64,000 bases of DNA, taken from positions 23,444-87,443 of the forward strand of contig KB308694.1 of assembly GCA_000328365.1 (NCBI GenBank), in the 5' to 3' direction. This DNA is from Capitella teleta. Lineage: Eukaryota; Annelida; Polychaeta; Capitellidae. Below the pieces are notes generated by a model. The model saw only the letters and a list, made by a program, of their open reading frames with translations, searched no databases and was not told the DNA's origin. The stretch's first letter is position 1. The number at the start of each line of letters is the position of its first letter. Positions 1-13,200 of this stretch are shown here, one piece after another. Both the position numbers and the translations under genes were made by a program.

Positions 1-1009
1 ATCATTTTTCTTATCTGTTTTCACAATAGAACCCGATGGATCACTCCCTAAATTCACTCTACCAAATAATATACAAGCACCTCCCAATGACACTTCAGAA
101 GTAACCCTTGAAAACGTTCATAAGAAACTCGCATCTCTCAAACATAATAAATCACCGGCCCTGACGGTCTACACCCAAGAATTTTTAAGGAGTTAGCTAA
201 GGAAATAATGAAGCCCATGTTGAACGTATTTAAGAAATCAATGCAAGAGGCAGAGCTTCCCCACTACTGGAAAAAAAGCTACCGTAACAGCCATCCACAA
301 AAAGAGAAGTCAAAGCCAACCAGGGAACTATCACCCCATCAGTCTTACCTGCATTCCATGTAAAATTTTAGAATCTCTGGTTAAAGATAGCATCATCCAC
401 CACATGAACGTAAACTCATTATTCTCTGACAAACAGTTTGGATTCATAAATGGACGCTCCACGATGCTCCAACTCCTCCGCGTCCTCGAAAAATGGTCAA
501 CCAGTCTGGACGAAGGTAACAGTATTGCTGTAGCATACCTTGACTTTCAAAAGGCATTTCACACTGTTCCTCATCGACGCGTTCTCCATAAACTACTTTA
601 GTACGCCATCGATGGAAGTCAAATCAAATGAATTGACAGCTTCCTCAGCTCCAGAAATCAGGTTGTAACCGTGAATGGAGAAATGTCTATGGAAAAAACG
701 GTCACCAGTGGCATCCCACAAGGATCGGTTCTAGGTCCTACCCTGTTTACTCTCTAAATAAACGAGCTGCCAAGCCTTGATGAGTCCCTCGTGTATCTGT
801 TCGCTGACGACACCAAAATATTCAGAGGTATGCGCGTCCCTTCAGATCCAGAACATCTCCAGAGAGATTCAAACACTCTCCACAGCTGAATCGAATTATG
901 GCTACTCCATTTCCATCCTGGAAAGTGCAAGTTGATGCACATCGGACCTACAGATACCACCCGAAACTATCCTTACCAAATTCGACAAGTACCTTAGACG
1001 AAACAAATA
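1..1009 (+). mobile_element. CR1-group LINE, reverse-transcriptase fragment
   Basis: Decayed non-LTR retrotransposon that enters from the left edge. Conceptual translation in shifting frames gives the reverse-transcriptase core of the CR1/jockey group: a GFINGRST segment near 430, YLDFQKAFHTVPHRR near 537 (an FDTV-type block with His for Asp), SGIPQGSVLGP near 710 and the catalytic FADDTK near 800. Several stops and frame changes interrupt it, so it is dead. The sequence stops matching at about 1009, where another element is inserted; the C-terminal part resumes at 2741. The endonuclease part lies outside the window or is lost. Confidence 0.85.
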
Positions 1010-1833
1010 TTAACAAGAATCAATCAGAGATGTGACCAAGGAAATTTTTTAATTAAGCTATTGATGAACATTGATCAGGGAAACATGAACGTAATCGCAA
1101 CAATATTAGTTCATGATGCCAAATTATATGTATCTATTTATGATTTTTCAGCAGAATCGCGCAACCAATGAGCTAAATATGCGTTTCTATCTGACATGAC
1201 TTTACATTATCACATATAGTGTATGATGAAAACCATTGAAATCCAACAACTACAAGGATTATTAATACTACAGAGAGTATAGCCCAATGGCTGTGCAGCA
1301 TCTTCTAATATGCCAGATGGGCTACCTCAATCTGCATGTTGACAGAAGTTGACATATTTATGGCCCTAACAGGAGTCAGCTAGGCTCAGTCCAGTATAAT
1401 TGGTATATGCATTGAAAGTATTATATTGCACGAAGCTAAAACAATTATCATTGCAGTATACCACCAGACAGTCAAAGAATGTTATATTTGGTCAAATGTA
1501 TTGCCATAAAAGTTTAATGAATAAACAAATTCAAAATAATAATCAATTATGCAATTAATGCTTTAATTAACGCAATGAACTTGAATTTCAAGTAACTTCA
1601 TTTAAAATCAGGATTTTGTAAGAAGTGTACGTGTAGCATATACTCTGAGTAAAGAAATGCATATTTAGCGCATTGGTTGCGCAATTCTGCTATAAATCAT
1701 AAATTGAAGCATATACTATAGTTTAGCATCATGAACTAATTTTGCTGCGATTACGTTCATGTTTTTTATCAAGGTTAATCAATTGCTTAATTAAAAATTT
1801 TCCTAGGTCGCATCTCTGATTGATTCTTGTTAA
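1010..1833. mobile_element. TTAA-flanked non-autonomous foldback DNA element (MITE-like)
   Basis: The left end (from 1014) and the reverse complement of the right end (to 1829) both begin CAAGAATCAATCAGAGATG and stay alignable for about 175 bp, with scattered differences. TTAA lies just outside both ends (1010-1013 and 1830-1833), as expected of a TTAA target-site duplication of piggyBac-like transposition. The 816-bp body has no long reading frame, so it would need a transposase in trans. It sits inside the LINE and is therefore younger than it. The family name is inferred from the TTAA only. Confidence 0.7.
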
Positions 1834-2740
1834 GGCAAATGTCAAATTAAAAATTTTCCTTTTGTTACTTTACGTGTTTATTTTTTATTTTTTATTTTTT
1901 ATTGTTTTTCTTTTTGTTCCTTTGCACACTCGACAGCACACGGTTGACTCGACTCATGAAGTTATACAAATTCATAAAATTGATAATTAACATCAATTTA
2001 TGTAATTAAATGTTTTAATTACCACAATGACCTTGACCGTGATGCAACTTCATAATTTCATAGAATGATTATACTAGCAATAATTGTAGTCCGCAAATTT
2101 CAATGCCACAACCTGCTTAATAATCGAGATATTGCATTAAAAAAGTCGTAATTACTATTATGCAAGATTACGCAAGAACGATGCATCTGAGAGCAGTAAC
2201 AGCGCCATGCATTGTTGTACATATCAATGCGCTGGATTGATTGTTGTATGTTGCAAGACCCTAGCTCAATTAATGAGTGAGCTAGAAGCCATCCAATTTA
2301 AGACTTTGAAAAATCGCTGTAACATTGACCTTTGACCTTTAACCTACAAATTTGAATCAGACTCGCAGAATGAACCTTTGACCTTCAAACTTTTAGTATT
2401 AATCTGAAATAACTTGCTTCATTAACAAGTGTAACTTACTCATTGACAGACATGAGAAAAGTCAAAATATTCAGTACCAAACTTTGTTCATTGGAATACC
2501 AAACCTACAAATTGAATTAGATTCGCAAAATGACATGTACTATCAATGTGTGAAATTAGCTGAATTATACTTCACGGAGTTCCGCGCAACGGCGCATAAA
2601 AAATCGTTCACGGAAAAACGGAAAAAAAAAAAACACGTAAAGTAACATAAGGAAAATTTTTATTTTAAAATTTTCCTTAAAAAAAAACACACTTAAAGTA
2701 ACATAAGGAAAATGTTTAATTTAAAATTTTCCTTAAAAAA
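1834..2740. repeat. Second foldback-type repeat with duplicated right end
   Basis: A segment near 1846-1886 (AAATTTTCCTT, then TTACTTTACGTGTTT) recurs inverted near 2622-2679, and that right end is present twice in tandem (about 2622-2679 and 2678-2733). Each copy holds a small palindrome, AAGGAAAAT to ATTTTCCTT. The interior resembles part of the neighbouring TTAA element (compare 1515-1600 with 1955-2035), and it carries an internal duplicated phrase (AACCTACAAATT at about 2341 and 2501). No reading frame is seen. Exact borders and target duplication are not clear. Confidence 0.45.
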
Positions 2741-3065
2741 AGACTTGGGCATTATGATAGACAATAAACTCACCTTTAGACAACGTTACACACTACAGAC
2801 AAAATTAACAAAGCTAATAACACACTAGGAATAATAAGACGTTTTTTTTTTTTTTAATTTAACTGCAAGAAATCTAAAACGACTCTATACCGCAATGGTC
2901 AGACCACACCTAGAATACTGTGAAGCAGTTTGATCTCCTACTCTTAAAAGAGACATCAGACAAATATATTGAAGATGTTCAGAGAAGATCCATTAAGCTA
3001 TCCACCGAATTAAAAAAAGCTTTAGCTATGAGGAGAGGCTCCACAAACATGAAATATTCATGGTA
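2741..3065 (+). mobile_element. CR1-group LINE, C-terminal fragment
   Basis: This is the continuation of the LINE that breaks off at 1009. Translation in changing frames shows KDLGIMIDNKLTF, then TARNLKRLYTAMVRPHLEYC, then SPTLKRDIRQ and YEERLHKHEIFMVK, the usual order of the region after the reverse transcriptase in CR1-like ORF2. A run of Ts near 2840 and frame changes break it. The true 3' end of the element is not recognised after about 3065. Confidence 0.75.
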
Positions 3066-3559
3066 AAATAAAAGTTTATGGGTGAGCTGCAACATATTAC
3101 ACTGGAGTTCCTTAGTTTCACGCAGCAAAACGATAAATAATTATTATAGGCTGCAAATCATATGGTCTGTTGCACTAGAATTTGTAATTAAAGTGTTATA
3201 ATATAATGTAGTAAAACCTGAAAAACAATCTATATTGCACGCATCAATCAGAGTTTGCTGTTTTCTTGAAATCGCTATTTGTTGTTTCAAAATTATCTTC
3301 AATGCATCAATTTATGCAGATGAGAGCTGATTCTTAAGGGATGGGGAACTGAATTTCAAGTGACGTTCTATTGACTCATAGTACCAATTGATAGCATTCC
3401 ATGCCAAGAACACCATGCCTGGATGCAAGCGTAAGTAAATAATGCATTCCGAATATCGGGGTTAGCATTGCGCCTATGGGAGAATGGCTTCCATTGCGAA
3501 GTATAGGAGGCAAACGTCAGCTGAGGGCTTGCCGTGATTGGTCCCGTTGCCCTCGTGAA
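3066..3559. other. Gene-free stretch
   Basis: AT-rich up to about 3440, then more CpG-containing. I see no convincing exon. Confidence 0.5.
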
Positions 3560-3700
3560 GCTATCGATTTCAGCCAATCAGAGCAATCCATCTTCGCCAT
3601 AAAAGGACATCTTTGTTGTTTACGAAACGAAAGCGTCAGTATTGCGCATGCGTGGTGCACTCTGGCTGACCTTTTTACTGTTTCAGGATGAGAAACCACG
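3560..3700 (+). promoter_or_regulatory. Promoter-like cluster (CCAAT, TATA-like, NRF1-like)
   Basis: Within about 110 bp there is CCAAT (3574), ATAAAAGG (3599), and TGCGCATGCG (about 3645, an NRF1-type palindrome). An ATG follows at 3688 with a possible donor (ACCACG then GTAGGTGG) 13 bases later. No downstream exon could be joined to it, so a gene is not claimed. A CpG-rich transposon fragment could look the same. Confidence 0.25.
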
Positions 3701-4001
3701 GTAGGTGGCTAGAAAATCGCTTGTTAAAATAAGAAAAATAACGAAAAATATATTTATTTATTTTTTTTTTTTTTTTTTTTGCGCCTGACTGGTGGCAAAA
3801 TGATTATTCTATCTATTTCCGAAAATATAATAAAATAATATCCAGGGGTTTAGTCGCAGGACACACTGATATGACGAAACCCATTGTAAAAGATGGGGAA
3901 CTCGGTGTTTCATCACAGCGTCTGACGTCACGCCTAATTAGCAATATATCTCCCGCGAAATCGTTAGCGATGATATTCCTTGTGTGGGCCAGGCATAGGA
4001 A

Positions 4002-4214
4002 TCATTTTTGATGCATCAAATAACGACTCAAAGTCCATTTTAACCAGTTCTCCCTCCCTTTAACGATTTCATCGTACTTTGGCTTCAAATCTTCGCTTAA
4101 AAATTTCTCAATTACTTTATCTAAAAGTTTTAGATTCATGTCACGGATAATTCCTACTTTGCTGTAATATATCAGGCAATTTGTTGTGGCTGTCGATCTC
4201 GACCTATGCTTCAA
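4002..4214 (-). pseudogene. Coding-like fragment, unrecognised
   Basis: A 70-codon frame with a coding-like make-up (KLLDKVIEKFLSEDLKPKYD, then GRENWLKWTLSRYLMHQK) ends in a stop with no splice signals I could trust. The frame stays open a little upstream. It may be a piece of a DNA-transposon protein or a lone exon; no family was recognised. It could also be chance. Confidence 0.2.
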
Positions 4215-7200
4215 GCCGCCATTATTAATAACCGCGGAAGTATTTTATCGCTTTGAATCTCGATCGTCGCTATCATAACGAACTTTGGCAACATTATACC
4301 AATGTGAGTGATCAATCCATGCTATAGAGTATCTCTGGTTATAACTTGCAAAACATATCGCGGCGTAGAAATCACGCTAAGAGAAAGACATACTTAGTAT
4401 GGTTACCTTAACATGTCATGCTGGCATTCCTATCATTTCTATTCCAATTTCATCAACTTTCATGCCCATTTATCTTAATTAATAAGAATGCACTCAGCAT
4501 TCTGTGACATTTCTACTTGTTGTGGCAAACAGGGCCCCGGACCATTGATAAGCTTCATTGCACGCATAAATAAAGCAACACTCTCGTTTTTGTTTGCTTA
4601 AGAGTGTCATTGTTGTGAGAGTAGCACTAATCATCGACTAAAGTTTATTTCCTAAAATCAAAACCAAGCAGTGTTTGTATTGAAGCGCCAACCAAGAGAT
4701 GACATTCCTCAATGCTCGTTCAGGGATTCAACTGATTTTGTTCTCTTTGCCATCACTCACCACTCTCATTTTAATGTTCCTGCCTCATTCAAAATTGACC
4801 CTTTTACTTGATTTCTTTGAATAAATGGACACAAAATAACAGTCAATCCATAGCAGTTAGTTATTTTTTGAATAATTCATACATTTTAGCAAATTATAGC
4901 CTTTTGTTTTTAACATCGAGTAAATAACCTACTTTTGGCTTACTCTGTATGTAACTGTCTCATTGGTTTCCCGGACGAAACCGAGAGTGCACGAACTCGT
5001 GTGAAAATGAAGAAAAAAAAACCGCCCAAGAGTGTCAACATTTCTTCGTTTCCTCACCAAAAGAGTGAGTATCGCGTCAACGAAGTTAAAAAAAGCTTTG
5101 TTAATGATGAAATTAATTGTAACATATTGATGTATGTTCCTTCTGAAACAAGATTCCTAACGCTCAGACTTCTAGATCCGGAGCACTGGCCATTTTTATG
5201 TTTCGCAAAGGGAGCCAATGAGACCGAACCGTATCACAGCACTTCAATTGCTAGGATACTGGAGGATTTAATACATTGTATGCATAGGCCTTAGGAGATT
5301 CGAACTTGTCAGCATTCGGCCTATCAACCCTATCCAGTCATGAAGTACGAATCAAACAGAAAATGTTATCGGGAATTGAGTGCTGAGAAACGTAGCTATT
5401 CCACAAATTGATATTCGTCAGCAAAAAGAGATTAACTATTATGATTGAAGGAAATCATAGCAGCTAAAAACCACGCTTAACTCATAGTCGTTTCATACGA
5501 AACGACCCTAGTAGAGTACATGGAGATGTTTTTAACTTCCAGACGACTCGGGTTTTCACGATATTGTTGCGTTCCAATGTCTCTAGAGAAAGGAGTAAAA
5601 TTCCTTGGAATTCCAAAACGACGCTGGCATTTCAAACGAAAGGTCAAGTTCGAACTCCGTCGAATAGCTTTACAGTATCAGGGTAAATTCGCTATCTTTT
5701 TTTTCTTTCTTTTTTTTTTTTGCCGGTTGTAAAAAGTTAAAAGGCGATTGTACTGCGGGAAACAACTGTATGAAAAATTGTAGTGATTCAGAAAGTAAAA
5801 GTGTAAATGTTCTTCAATCTTAATTTGAAGGTGATGCTGTCACCAACCAACCCTTCCAGATGAGCATAGGACGAAGAGACCATTGTACAGGTCGACTCCA
5901 AATTGCACCTAACGGCAAAATATTGATTAAGGTATCAATCCGAAGTCTTGCCATACAAGGCACGTGAGACAGTTTCATACAAGGTTGCATGGTATTTAAT
6001 TATTTTGTGGTAAAACCACTAGGCTTCCCCGAAGTATGTTGATTTCGTTGGGATGGGGTCGATAGACCGAATGCTCACAAGTCAAAATTTCCTATTCATG
6101 CAATGCATAAGCGTAAGTCCTTAACTGTAACCGCAACCTATTAAGTCCCAACTCCTAAAACACAGTTATAACCATTGTACATAAAAAAGTATATATATAA
6201 ATTTGGACTTGCAATGTGAGCATACGGCTGTAAGAGCCAATCTCAATAGCGTTGACCTATTTTGGAAATCAGACAGCACGAAGGTTGCAGGAAGCCGTGG
6301 GATCCAGAGCTCAGATTCTCTATAATACTCCAATCCCGAAATACGAATATCCTGAAATCCAGCTGTTTCCCCAAATAATGTCACATGCAGACAGGGTTAT
6401 TTTCACTGGATTTTTGAAAGAAAAAGTTGCTCCCAGCAATTGCAGAGAGATCATTCAGTGCTGAGACAATTTGTTGGTTTTTTATGTGTGTTTCCTTTAC
6501 TTTTTTCTTTTTTTTTTTTTCTTTTATAATATTCCACTATTACAATTCATGCCAATCTTTACAAACATTTCTTTGGAATATACATGTAAATGCATATAAT
6601 TATATCTATTTTGGAACCCCCGAGTCCCTCCCTGTGAATTCTACAACAATTAAGTTGTCGAACTTTTAAAAGCTCTATATCTCGAGCTCATTTCCTCTAT
6701 CGTGCGTGACTTTCATTAATATTGCTTCGAAATCCGTCCAATTATGCACATATACATACTTGTAGTTGGAATGTTAGATCATCTTACTTCGCATGTGTGC
6801 ATTCAATTGATTGTTGGACTCGATTCCTTACCCGGGTGAAGCATCCACTCTTGCGAATCGTGACCTCCGAGAATCGTTCAAGGTCTGATTTCAAGTGATT
6901 TGCCACCTCTCTGAATTCATTGCTTCCAGTGCCACGTAAAGTGTGAAGCATCGGGCACCGCCCATTCAACGCATTCCTTTGTTGTCGACTTTGTTTATCA
7001 ATTATATTGAAGGCAAAAATCAACCAAGCATGTATATATACGGATATATAGGGATATATAGGGACACGTTTTTGACAAAAGAAATTTAAAATGGGGTGAT
7101 AGTCCGATGTCTGATCTTGCCTACTAGAAGAAGCTCGTCTCTATGTCTATGGTCCAATACGTTTTCTGTGAGCACCAATTCATCACACAGGGCCCATTTT

Positions 7201-9045
7201 TATCCAACTGAGTCTAATCGTCGAGAATGTGGAGTGAATCTAATTAAAATTTGATCTTTAATTCAGTTGATTCGTGGAATCAAGAGTGTGCATATGTAAT
7301 ATAATTAGACCCGTGCAATATCAAGGCGGAGTCGATGCGCATGACAATAGCCAATGTTGGGTCTATGACGTCAGATACTCATCGTGTTTCGAGGAGTGTG
7401 CTCAGGACAACCAGAACACTCTTAGCAAACAGTTAATCAACTTAATTAATATATCAGTCGCAACAATTCCCCCCCCAAAAAAGTTTTGCAGTTGTCCGTT
7501 TGTCTGCTTTGAACGAGGATATGGTCACGTGATATGTTCCCAGGTTTATACCATACATTAAACTCCAAATAATATCACCCTGCATGTAAAATTGTGTAAG
7601 TTCTCGTTTGATAAGGTTTCCATGGATACACTGTATTAAGCTGACAACATGATATTAGCATCAAGTTTGCAATTAAATTGATCCCTGGGATTTAATTATG
7701 GGTAGCGATTGAATAGATTGCTCAAGGGAAAAAAGAGAAAATAATCTTATTAATTATGAGGTTTCCATTTGTCTTACACTCTCTTTACTCGGCAAACAAC
7801 TCCTCTTTGCAAGCAAAACACACTTAATTAGGATTAAAGCGCAATCTGCGTGGTATCTACATTGGGAATTCCTCGCTCCAAATGAGGTTTCTCTCGCCAC
7901 CGAGGAAGTCCCCAACAAGTCCTCTCATCAAGAGCAGAATTCTTCGAAGAAGGACATAACAAGATCTGATTGTGCGTTCAAAAGCTGCGGGGGATGATCT
8001 GGACCCCTTTCATTTCATCTCAAGAGTTTGTCATCTCCCGGCAACTCAGTGTTTGGTCACCTGCACGCCTAACAGATTGGTTGCTGGGCGAATCAACATC
8101 CAGTGTCTTTCATGTTTAGAAAACAAGGAATTGTCAGCTTAGAAGGGGGTGGGGCTGGGTGGGAGGAAGGGTCATCGAGACGGTGTCCCCCACGCTCCTC
8201 CCAAGGGCTGTAAGATGAGTGCAATTCTTGTCGTGCAGGCGGCGTTTCAAGTATGTTCATGGTGTCACAACAAACTAGAGACAACGGGTCATGTCGCTAA
8301 CCAAGGACTAATGCCTGGAGTGTAGACATTGTTATCACACATGTGTATATTTGTATCATATATACTCTGCTCTGGATGACAAATATGAATCTGAGCAGTC
8401 GTCTTTCCACTTGATCACTTTATGTTTGATTGGTGACACTATGAAATGCACATGCACGACATTTGATGCCTGGGTATGAATATTGTAGTTAAACCGTGTT
8501 TTTAAGTTAAAAGTTTAACACTGTGTTATTGACTTTTAAAATCTCGGAGCTCTGCAATTGCGAATAAATGGCTAAGGTCGATGAGAGTAATTCGTATACT
8601 TTTGATCTCACTATTCTCACAATTCTCCTGATTATTGGCTGGCAAAGCATTGTAGGCCTAAAATGGAGGAATTTTATGACCCAAAAGCCAAACTCAATTT
8701 ACATTAAGTTACACCTAAATAATCTGTTTGTCATTTTTAACTTCGTGTACATTTTCTCCTTTATTTGGTGTCTGTTACAAGGTGAGCAGTCGATACATGT
8801 ACTAGTTTCCACAAAGTAAATATTTATTAATTGATTCTTGTAAAACTGTACAGGTTTTATTAGAATGTTAATGCAAATGATGAGACTGAAGGTTGATTAC
8901 CTTTTTAACTTTGATAAGAATGACATAATTGAAGCTTATTTTTATCAAGATTGGCAAAACGACGACTCAATTTCTTGCAGAGATTTCATCCATCTATTTA
9001 TTCATTAAATCATTCGCATTGCTCTATTTTTGGGACCACATTAAT
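4215..9045. other. Gene-free stretch
   Basis: Nearly 5 kb with only short chance frames, T-runs (5698, 6506) and a small GGATATATAG tandem near 7035-7065. No protein domain, RNA gene or mobile-element core was recognised. Confidence 0.5.
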
Positions 9046-9100
9046 CGGTATATCCGAGGTTGACTGATGAAATTTTCATCAGTCAGCCTCGGATATACCG
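9046..9100. repeat. 55-bp near-perfect palindrome
   Basis: CGGTATATCCGAGG at the left pairs with CCTCGGATATACCG at the right. The inner TGACTGATGAAA pairs with TTTCATCAGTCA across almost no loop, with one mismatch. It would form a cruciform or a very tight hairpin. Confidence 0.85.
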
Positions 9101-10010
9101 AGTTCCGTTTTCATGTTAGGCCATAAAAATATGATTGTGCAATCAATTACTCTATTCGTTTTTGCGAGTAAGTTCATCTTGAATCGAAGTTTGAAGAATT
9201 ATGTATATCAGTTAAAATATCACATCGATCTACTTCAGGCGAATGCGGAGAGCCAACGTCACCGAGCGCCGTTCGCCGATTGTGCGGATTCGCAATGGAG
9301 CTTCACTGGTCGGCAAGTCGAACCTGGAAATATCTCACAATAGCGAAAGCGAGCTGGGATGGTCTGTCCATCTAGAACCACAATTCTGGTCAAATTCAAA
9401 ATTATTTGGTTGGTATTATAGAAAAAAAAAATAGTTTTTTGGCATTATACTGCGTGTCTACTCAAGGGAAAATGTATATAATATTATGGTCGAGTATAAT
9501 TTAGTCATTTGCTTTCATATTTGATGTAAATAAAGATCTGAGAGAGGTCTATAATTATGTGGATTTCCCGAGGGCTTGCATGTATGTGAAGGGGTTTAAA
9601 CGAGGAGCGAATGGGGGAGGAAGGCGGCAGCTCCCTCGAGATTATTCTTCTACAAAGCAAGGTGTTGCCGAGACGAAAAGGGCAACTCGTATGTCCATCC
9701 ATTCTGCGCTGGGTTTTAAATTAAAGAAAACATATTGACCCCGCTTTTACTGGAAGACTTATCGGAATGATACACGTACTTGTTGGAGTGTGTGTGTGTG
9801 TGATATTTGCTTGATACGTGACACACATAATGTCAGTCGTGTTGATTGTCAATTTGTCGTTACACTGATTTCGCATGCAATGCTATGCACAATTAATGGT
9901 AGTCGTATTTTAAGCTCAATTATACCCTCCTATGCCACCCCCGCGATACCAAGTTGACGACGAAATCGATGCTGGCGGACTTCGTCTCCAGTGTCGACGT
10001 CATAGCGTCG
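9101..10010. other. Gene-free stretch
   Basis: No exon recognised; a short (TG)n run lies near 9790. CpG content rises toward 9950, leading into the promoter-like region. Confidence 0.5.
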
Positions 10011-10100
10011 CAGCGCGGCTATTGGCGGCGGGACCGAGCGGCTCACAGAACGACAGCTTATAACCGTAGCATTGGGATAGAAGTTGAAGGAGAAGAACAC
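10011..10100 (+). promoter_or_regulatory. Candidate promoter of the three-finger protein gene
   Basis: A CpG-rich block carries an inverted CCAAT box (CTATTGGCGG, 10018-10027) and a TATA-like CTTATAAC (10057-10064). Transcription would start about 30 bp later, leaving an untranslated leader of roughly 100 bases. I see no ATG between the TATA-like box and the proposed start at 10195. Confidence 0.4.
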
Positions 10101-10194
10101 CCCGCATCGTCAAAGCAAGCACGCGCTCGGATTAATCGTAACACCGGATTTCTAAATCAGTGTACAAAGAACAAAAAAAAAACTTAAAAGAAGC

Positions 10195-10258
10195 ATGGGC
10201 CTTTTACAACTATCCTTCCTCGCGGCCGTCTCGTCAATTGTCGTCTTCTCTGATTTGG
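10195..10258 (+). CDS. Exon 1 of three-finger protein model: signal peptide
   Basis: The ATG has a good context (GAAGCATGG). Twenty-one codons with a hydrophobic core (LLQLSFLAAVSSIVVF) end at TTGG before GTGAGG, leaving a phase-1 end, the usual layout for a signal-peptide exon ahead of a Ly6 domain. Confidence 0.5.
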
Positions 10259-13200
10259 GTGAGGAATTATCACGACTTGTATACCTCACACCTTTGCGTG
10301 TGAAGAAGCATTTACACATTAACACCTTGGAGATGTTCTGCTTTTTTTTTTTCTTGTCTTTTACCAGCAGCGTACAATTTTCTTGCGCGTTCGTTTCCAT
10401 AACCAAGCTAATGACAGAAGAGTTCTCCCACACGCGAACTTGCTCATCGTTCGGTCTGATTCCGCAAATTAGCGAGCAACGTCCTTTCTCTATCTGGTGA
10501 ATTTTTTTGCACGTAATGCGACACCCAATTTGTAAGCGACTCTGGCCTCGTCATCTTATTCATTATTTACTTCACTCAGTCATGTCAATCATCATGACAC
10601 TCTCGCTTGCCTAATCATCCAACAAGTTTTGCCACGACAGACATTCTAACCCCTCCCGTCCCTAAAGCGAAAGTGCATTATTCATTTCCTTCAAGCAGCT
10701 GACTTAATTAATTCAATTTGTATTTCTACATCACTAACATTGTTAATTCTGAGATCTTGCATTTGGATTCTCTCGCATTGATGTTCTTTGGTCTGCTGTT
10801 CTTCACTCACGCCATCACACGGCAAATTCAACTGGGTTTTGGGGGGTTTTATTTTGTGTGTGTGGCATTTCGCTACACATCATCCTAGATGCACGCAATC
10901 TCCATAAAAGTCGTCTTTTGAAGTTTGGTAGCAAGAGGATTTTTATTCTTCATGAAGAACAGCCAACGCGCTCTGAAGATCGCCATCATCGCCTTTGACG
11001 ACGACCCACTGAAAGTCTAGGTTTCGGTCAAAATCACAAGATGCGTGTGTCTCTAACCAGACGAATGCTTCATGTAAGATGAGTCAGTTGTTGTCACGAA
11101 CAATGTATCTGGGCATCACGACCTGCGCAACTTGTGTTGCAGCTGGTGTGTGTCTCTGGCCCCCATCCACTTGTTTGACTGTACCTGCGTACCTGCGCGC
11201 GTGACTTTTTGTGAGTAGGAAAAGCATTCCATGCTCACGAATTTCTCTCCATTGAACGGTTTTTCGTTGTGGACGCTAAATGCTTGATATATTTACTCAG
11301 TATAATTATACAATTATATGAATGAGTGGCGTTTTTTGTCAAGCGCACAACAGGTTTCTCGAGAACGATAAAATTCACATGAAAGAGACCCGAAGAGTTT
11401 AAATCATCTGTTTTGCACTTGAAGCTCACAGTGCAAAACAGGAAGTAGAGAGATGCACCGGAAGTGAAGATTTATCAAACTTCCTCTCCGTGGTCTTGAG
11501 TTGCTTCGAATTAAGTGAAACGCTAACCTTCTCGACGACAACCAAGCAAAGAAAGCAAGAAAGAAAGCAAAAAAGAAAGAAAGCAAGCAAGAAAGCAAGA
11601 AAGAAAGCAAGAAAGAAAGCAAGCAAGAAAGCAAGCAAGTAAGCAAGAGAGAAGAAAGGGATAAGAGAGAAAAAGTAACATAAACGAAATTCAGGGTTTT
11701 TTTGCCAACCGTCTTTTGTAAATTGAAACACAATGAAAATGTTGTACATCAAAAGGGTGGCTCGATGGTATGTCTTCCCGCATAGCTATATAGACAAGCA
11801 ATAATAGAGTACGATTGCCTTGCTAGTCAATTGCCAATAGGGCATATCAGATAAGTTACACAATTGCACAAAAGGCCCAGAGGAGCTAGATGTGAAGCAA
11901 TGCAGATGCTAACACATCGATCCAGTGTATGCAACAACAGAAGGTTTGTTTAGTGTTGACTGTGGGATGTGTGCATGATGTAATAAATGCAATAGTATCG
12001 TATCATTACTTATCATCCTGCAATTAGTTTAATATCACCTGATCTGCACCCAGACAGCCTCCTCGGCTTCGTATTGTAAGGGAGGGCGAGGGAGCAAATT
12101 GGCAGATAGATATCGCTATCAATCACCATTCGCACTACAAGTCTAAGGCAGCGATTACTACAATCAATCACTTTTGGGACACCCTATATGTATTTGAGTC
12201 CTGCTGATAACGCCATAACAAGCTGCTATCACCACTCTCCGCCGACGCTTTTACGATTGTTTTGTGTCGCCAGGAAGGTTTGTCGATCTCGGATTGGTCA
12301 GATTGTCGACGTGGATGACGTGTGGTGGTGAAATGCATGGCTCCCTGGATACCGCTTACTAAGCGTCGATGATCTAGGGCTCTCCATTCAACCAGGTGGA
12401 TTCAATTTCGTCTCCACGTGCTTAGTGCTGATAGGACCCAATACAATTGCGCAAAAGGGTATGAATCGACTTTTAATGATACCTCTGTTATAATCGACGC
12501 CGCTTTTATGAGTCTCGTCGGGATCGGTGCGGTTCCCATGACAACCGCGTATAACTCATACCTTTCCTGAGATTTTTATACTTTCAACCTTCTGTGCTGT
12601 TTCTTCTGTTCGCGGTCTTTGTATGAGCGTCTCCCGTGTCTGCCAGTCTGTGGCATACAGGGTGGACCATAGTTGCGTAGCTATATTTAGACAATACTAT
12701 CTCAGGTATACACGTTCATATACCTCATTAGCACATGGCACCAATTGGTTCAACCTGATCTTATTGCAATACTTCTAGTATAGTCAATACATAATTGTAT
12801 ATACAATCTTTGGTCTGTAATGTACATTGCATGCAAAGTGGAGATGTTGTTGAATACATATAGAGACAAGACACCGCATGGGGTTCATTGGGCATTAGAT
12901 TAAGAGAGATAGATGAAGAGGTCCTGAGAGCAAGGAATGGGAGGCAGATTAGGAGGGAAGAAGGGGTAACAAGGAAACGAAAACCGACGGCAATTGTCCA
13001 GATAGGTTTGCTTTACCTCCGATGTTCATACAGGATGCAATTGCACGGGTTTCTTCTCTCTCGTCTCCCCATGCACACGTGACCAAGATGTAGGTCAAGA
13101 GCAGCAACAATTGCAAAATCACTTTGAGGTTTTCTTACGTGTATAGTTCTTGACCATGAAACGCTGAATACCAGACTCGTGAAACCATGGACAAACAAAA

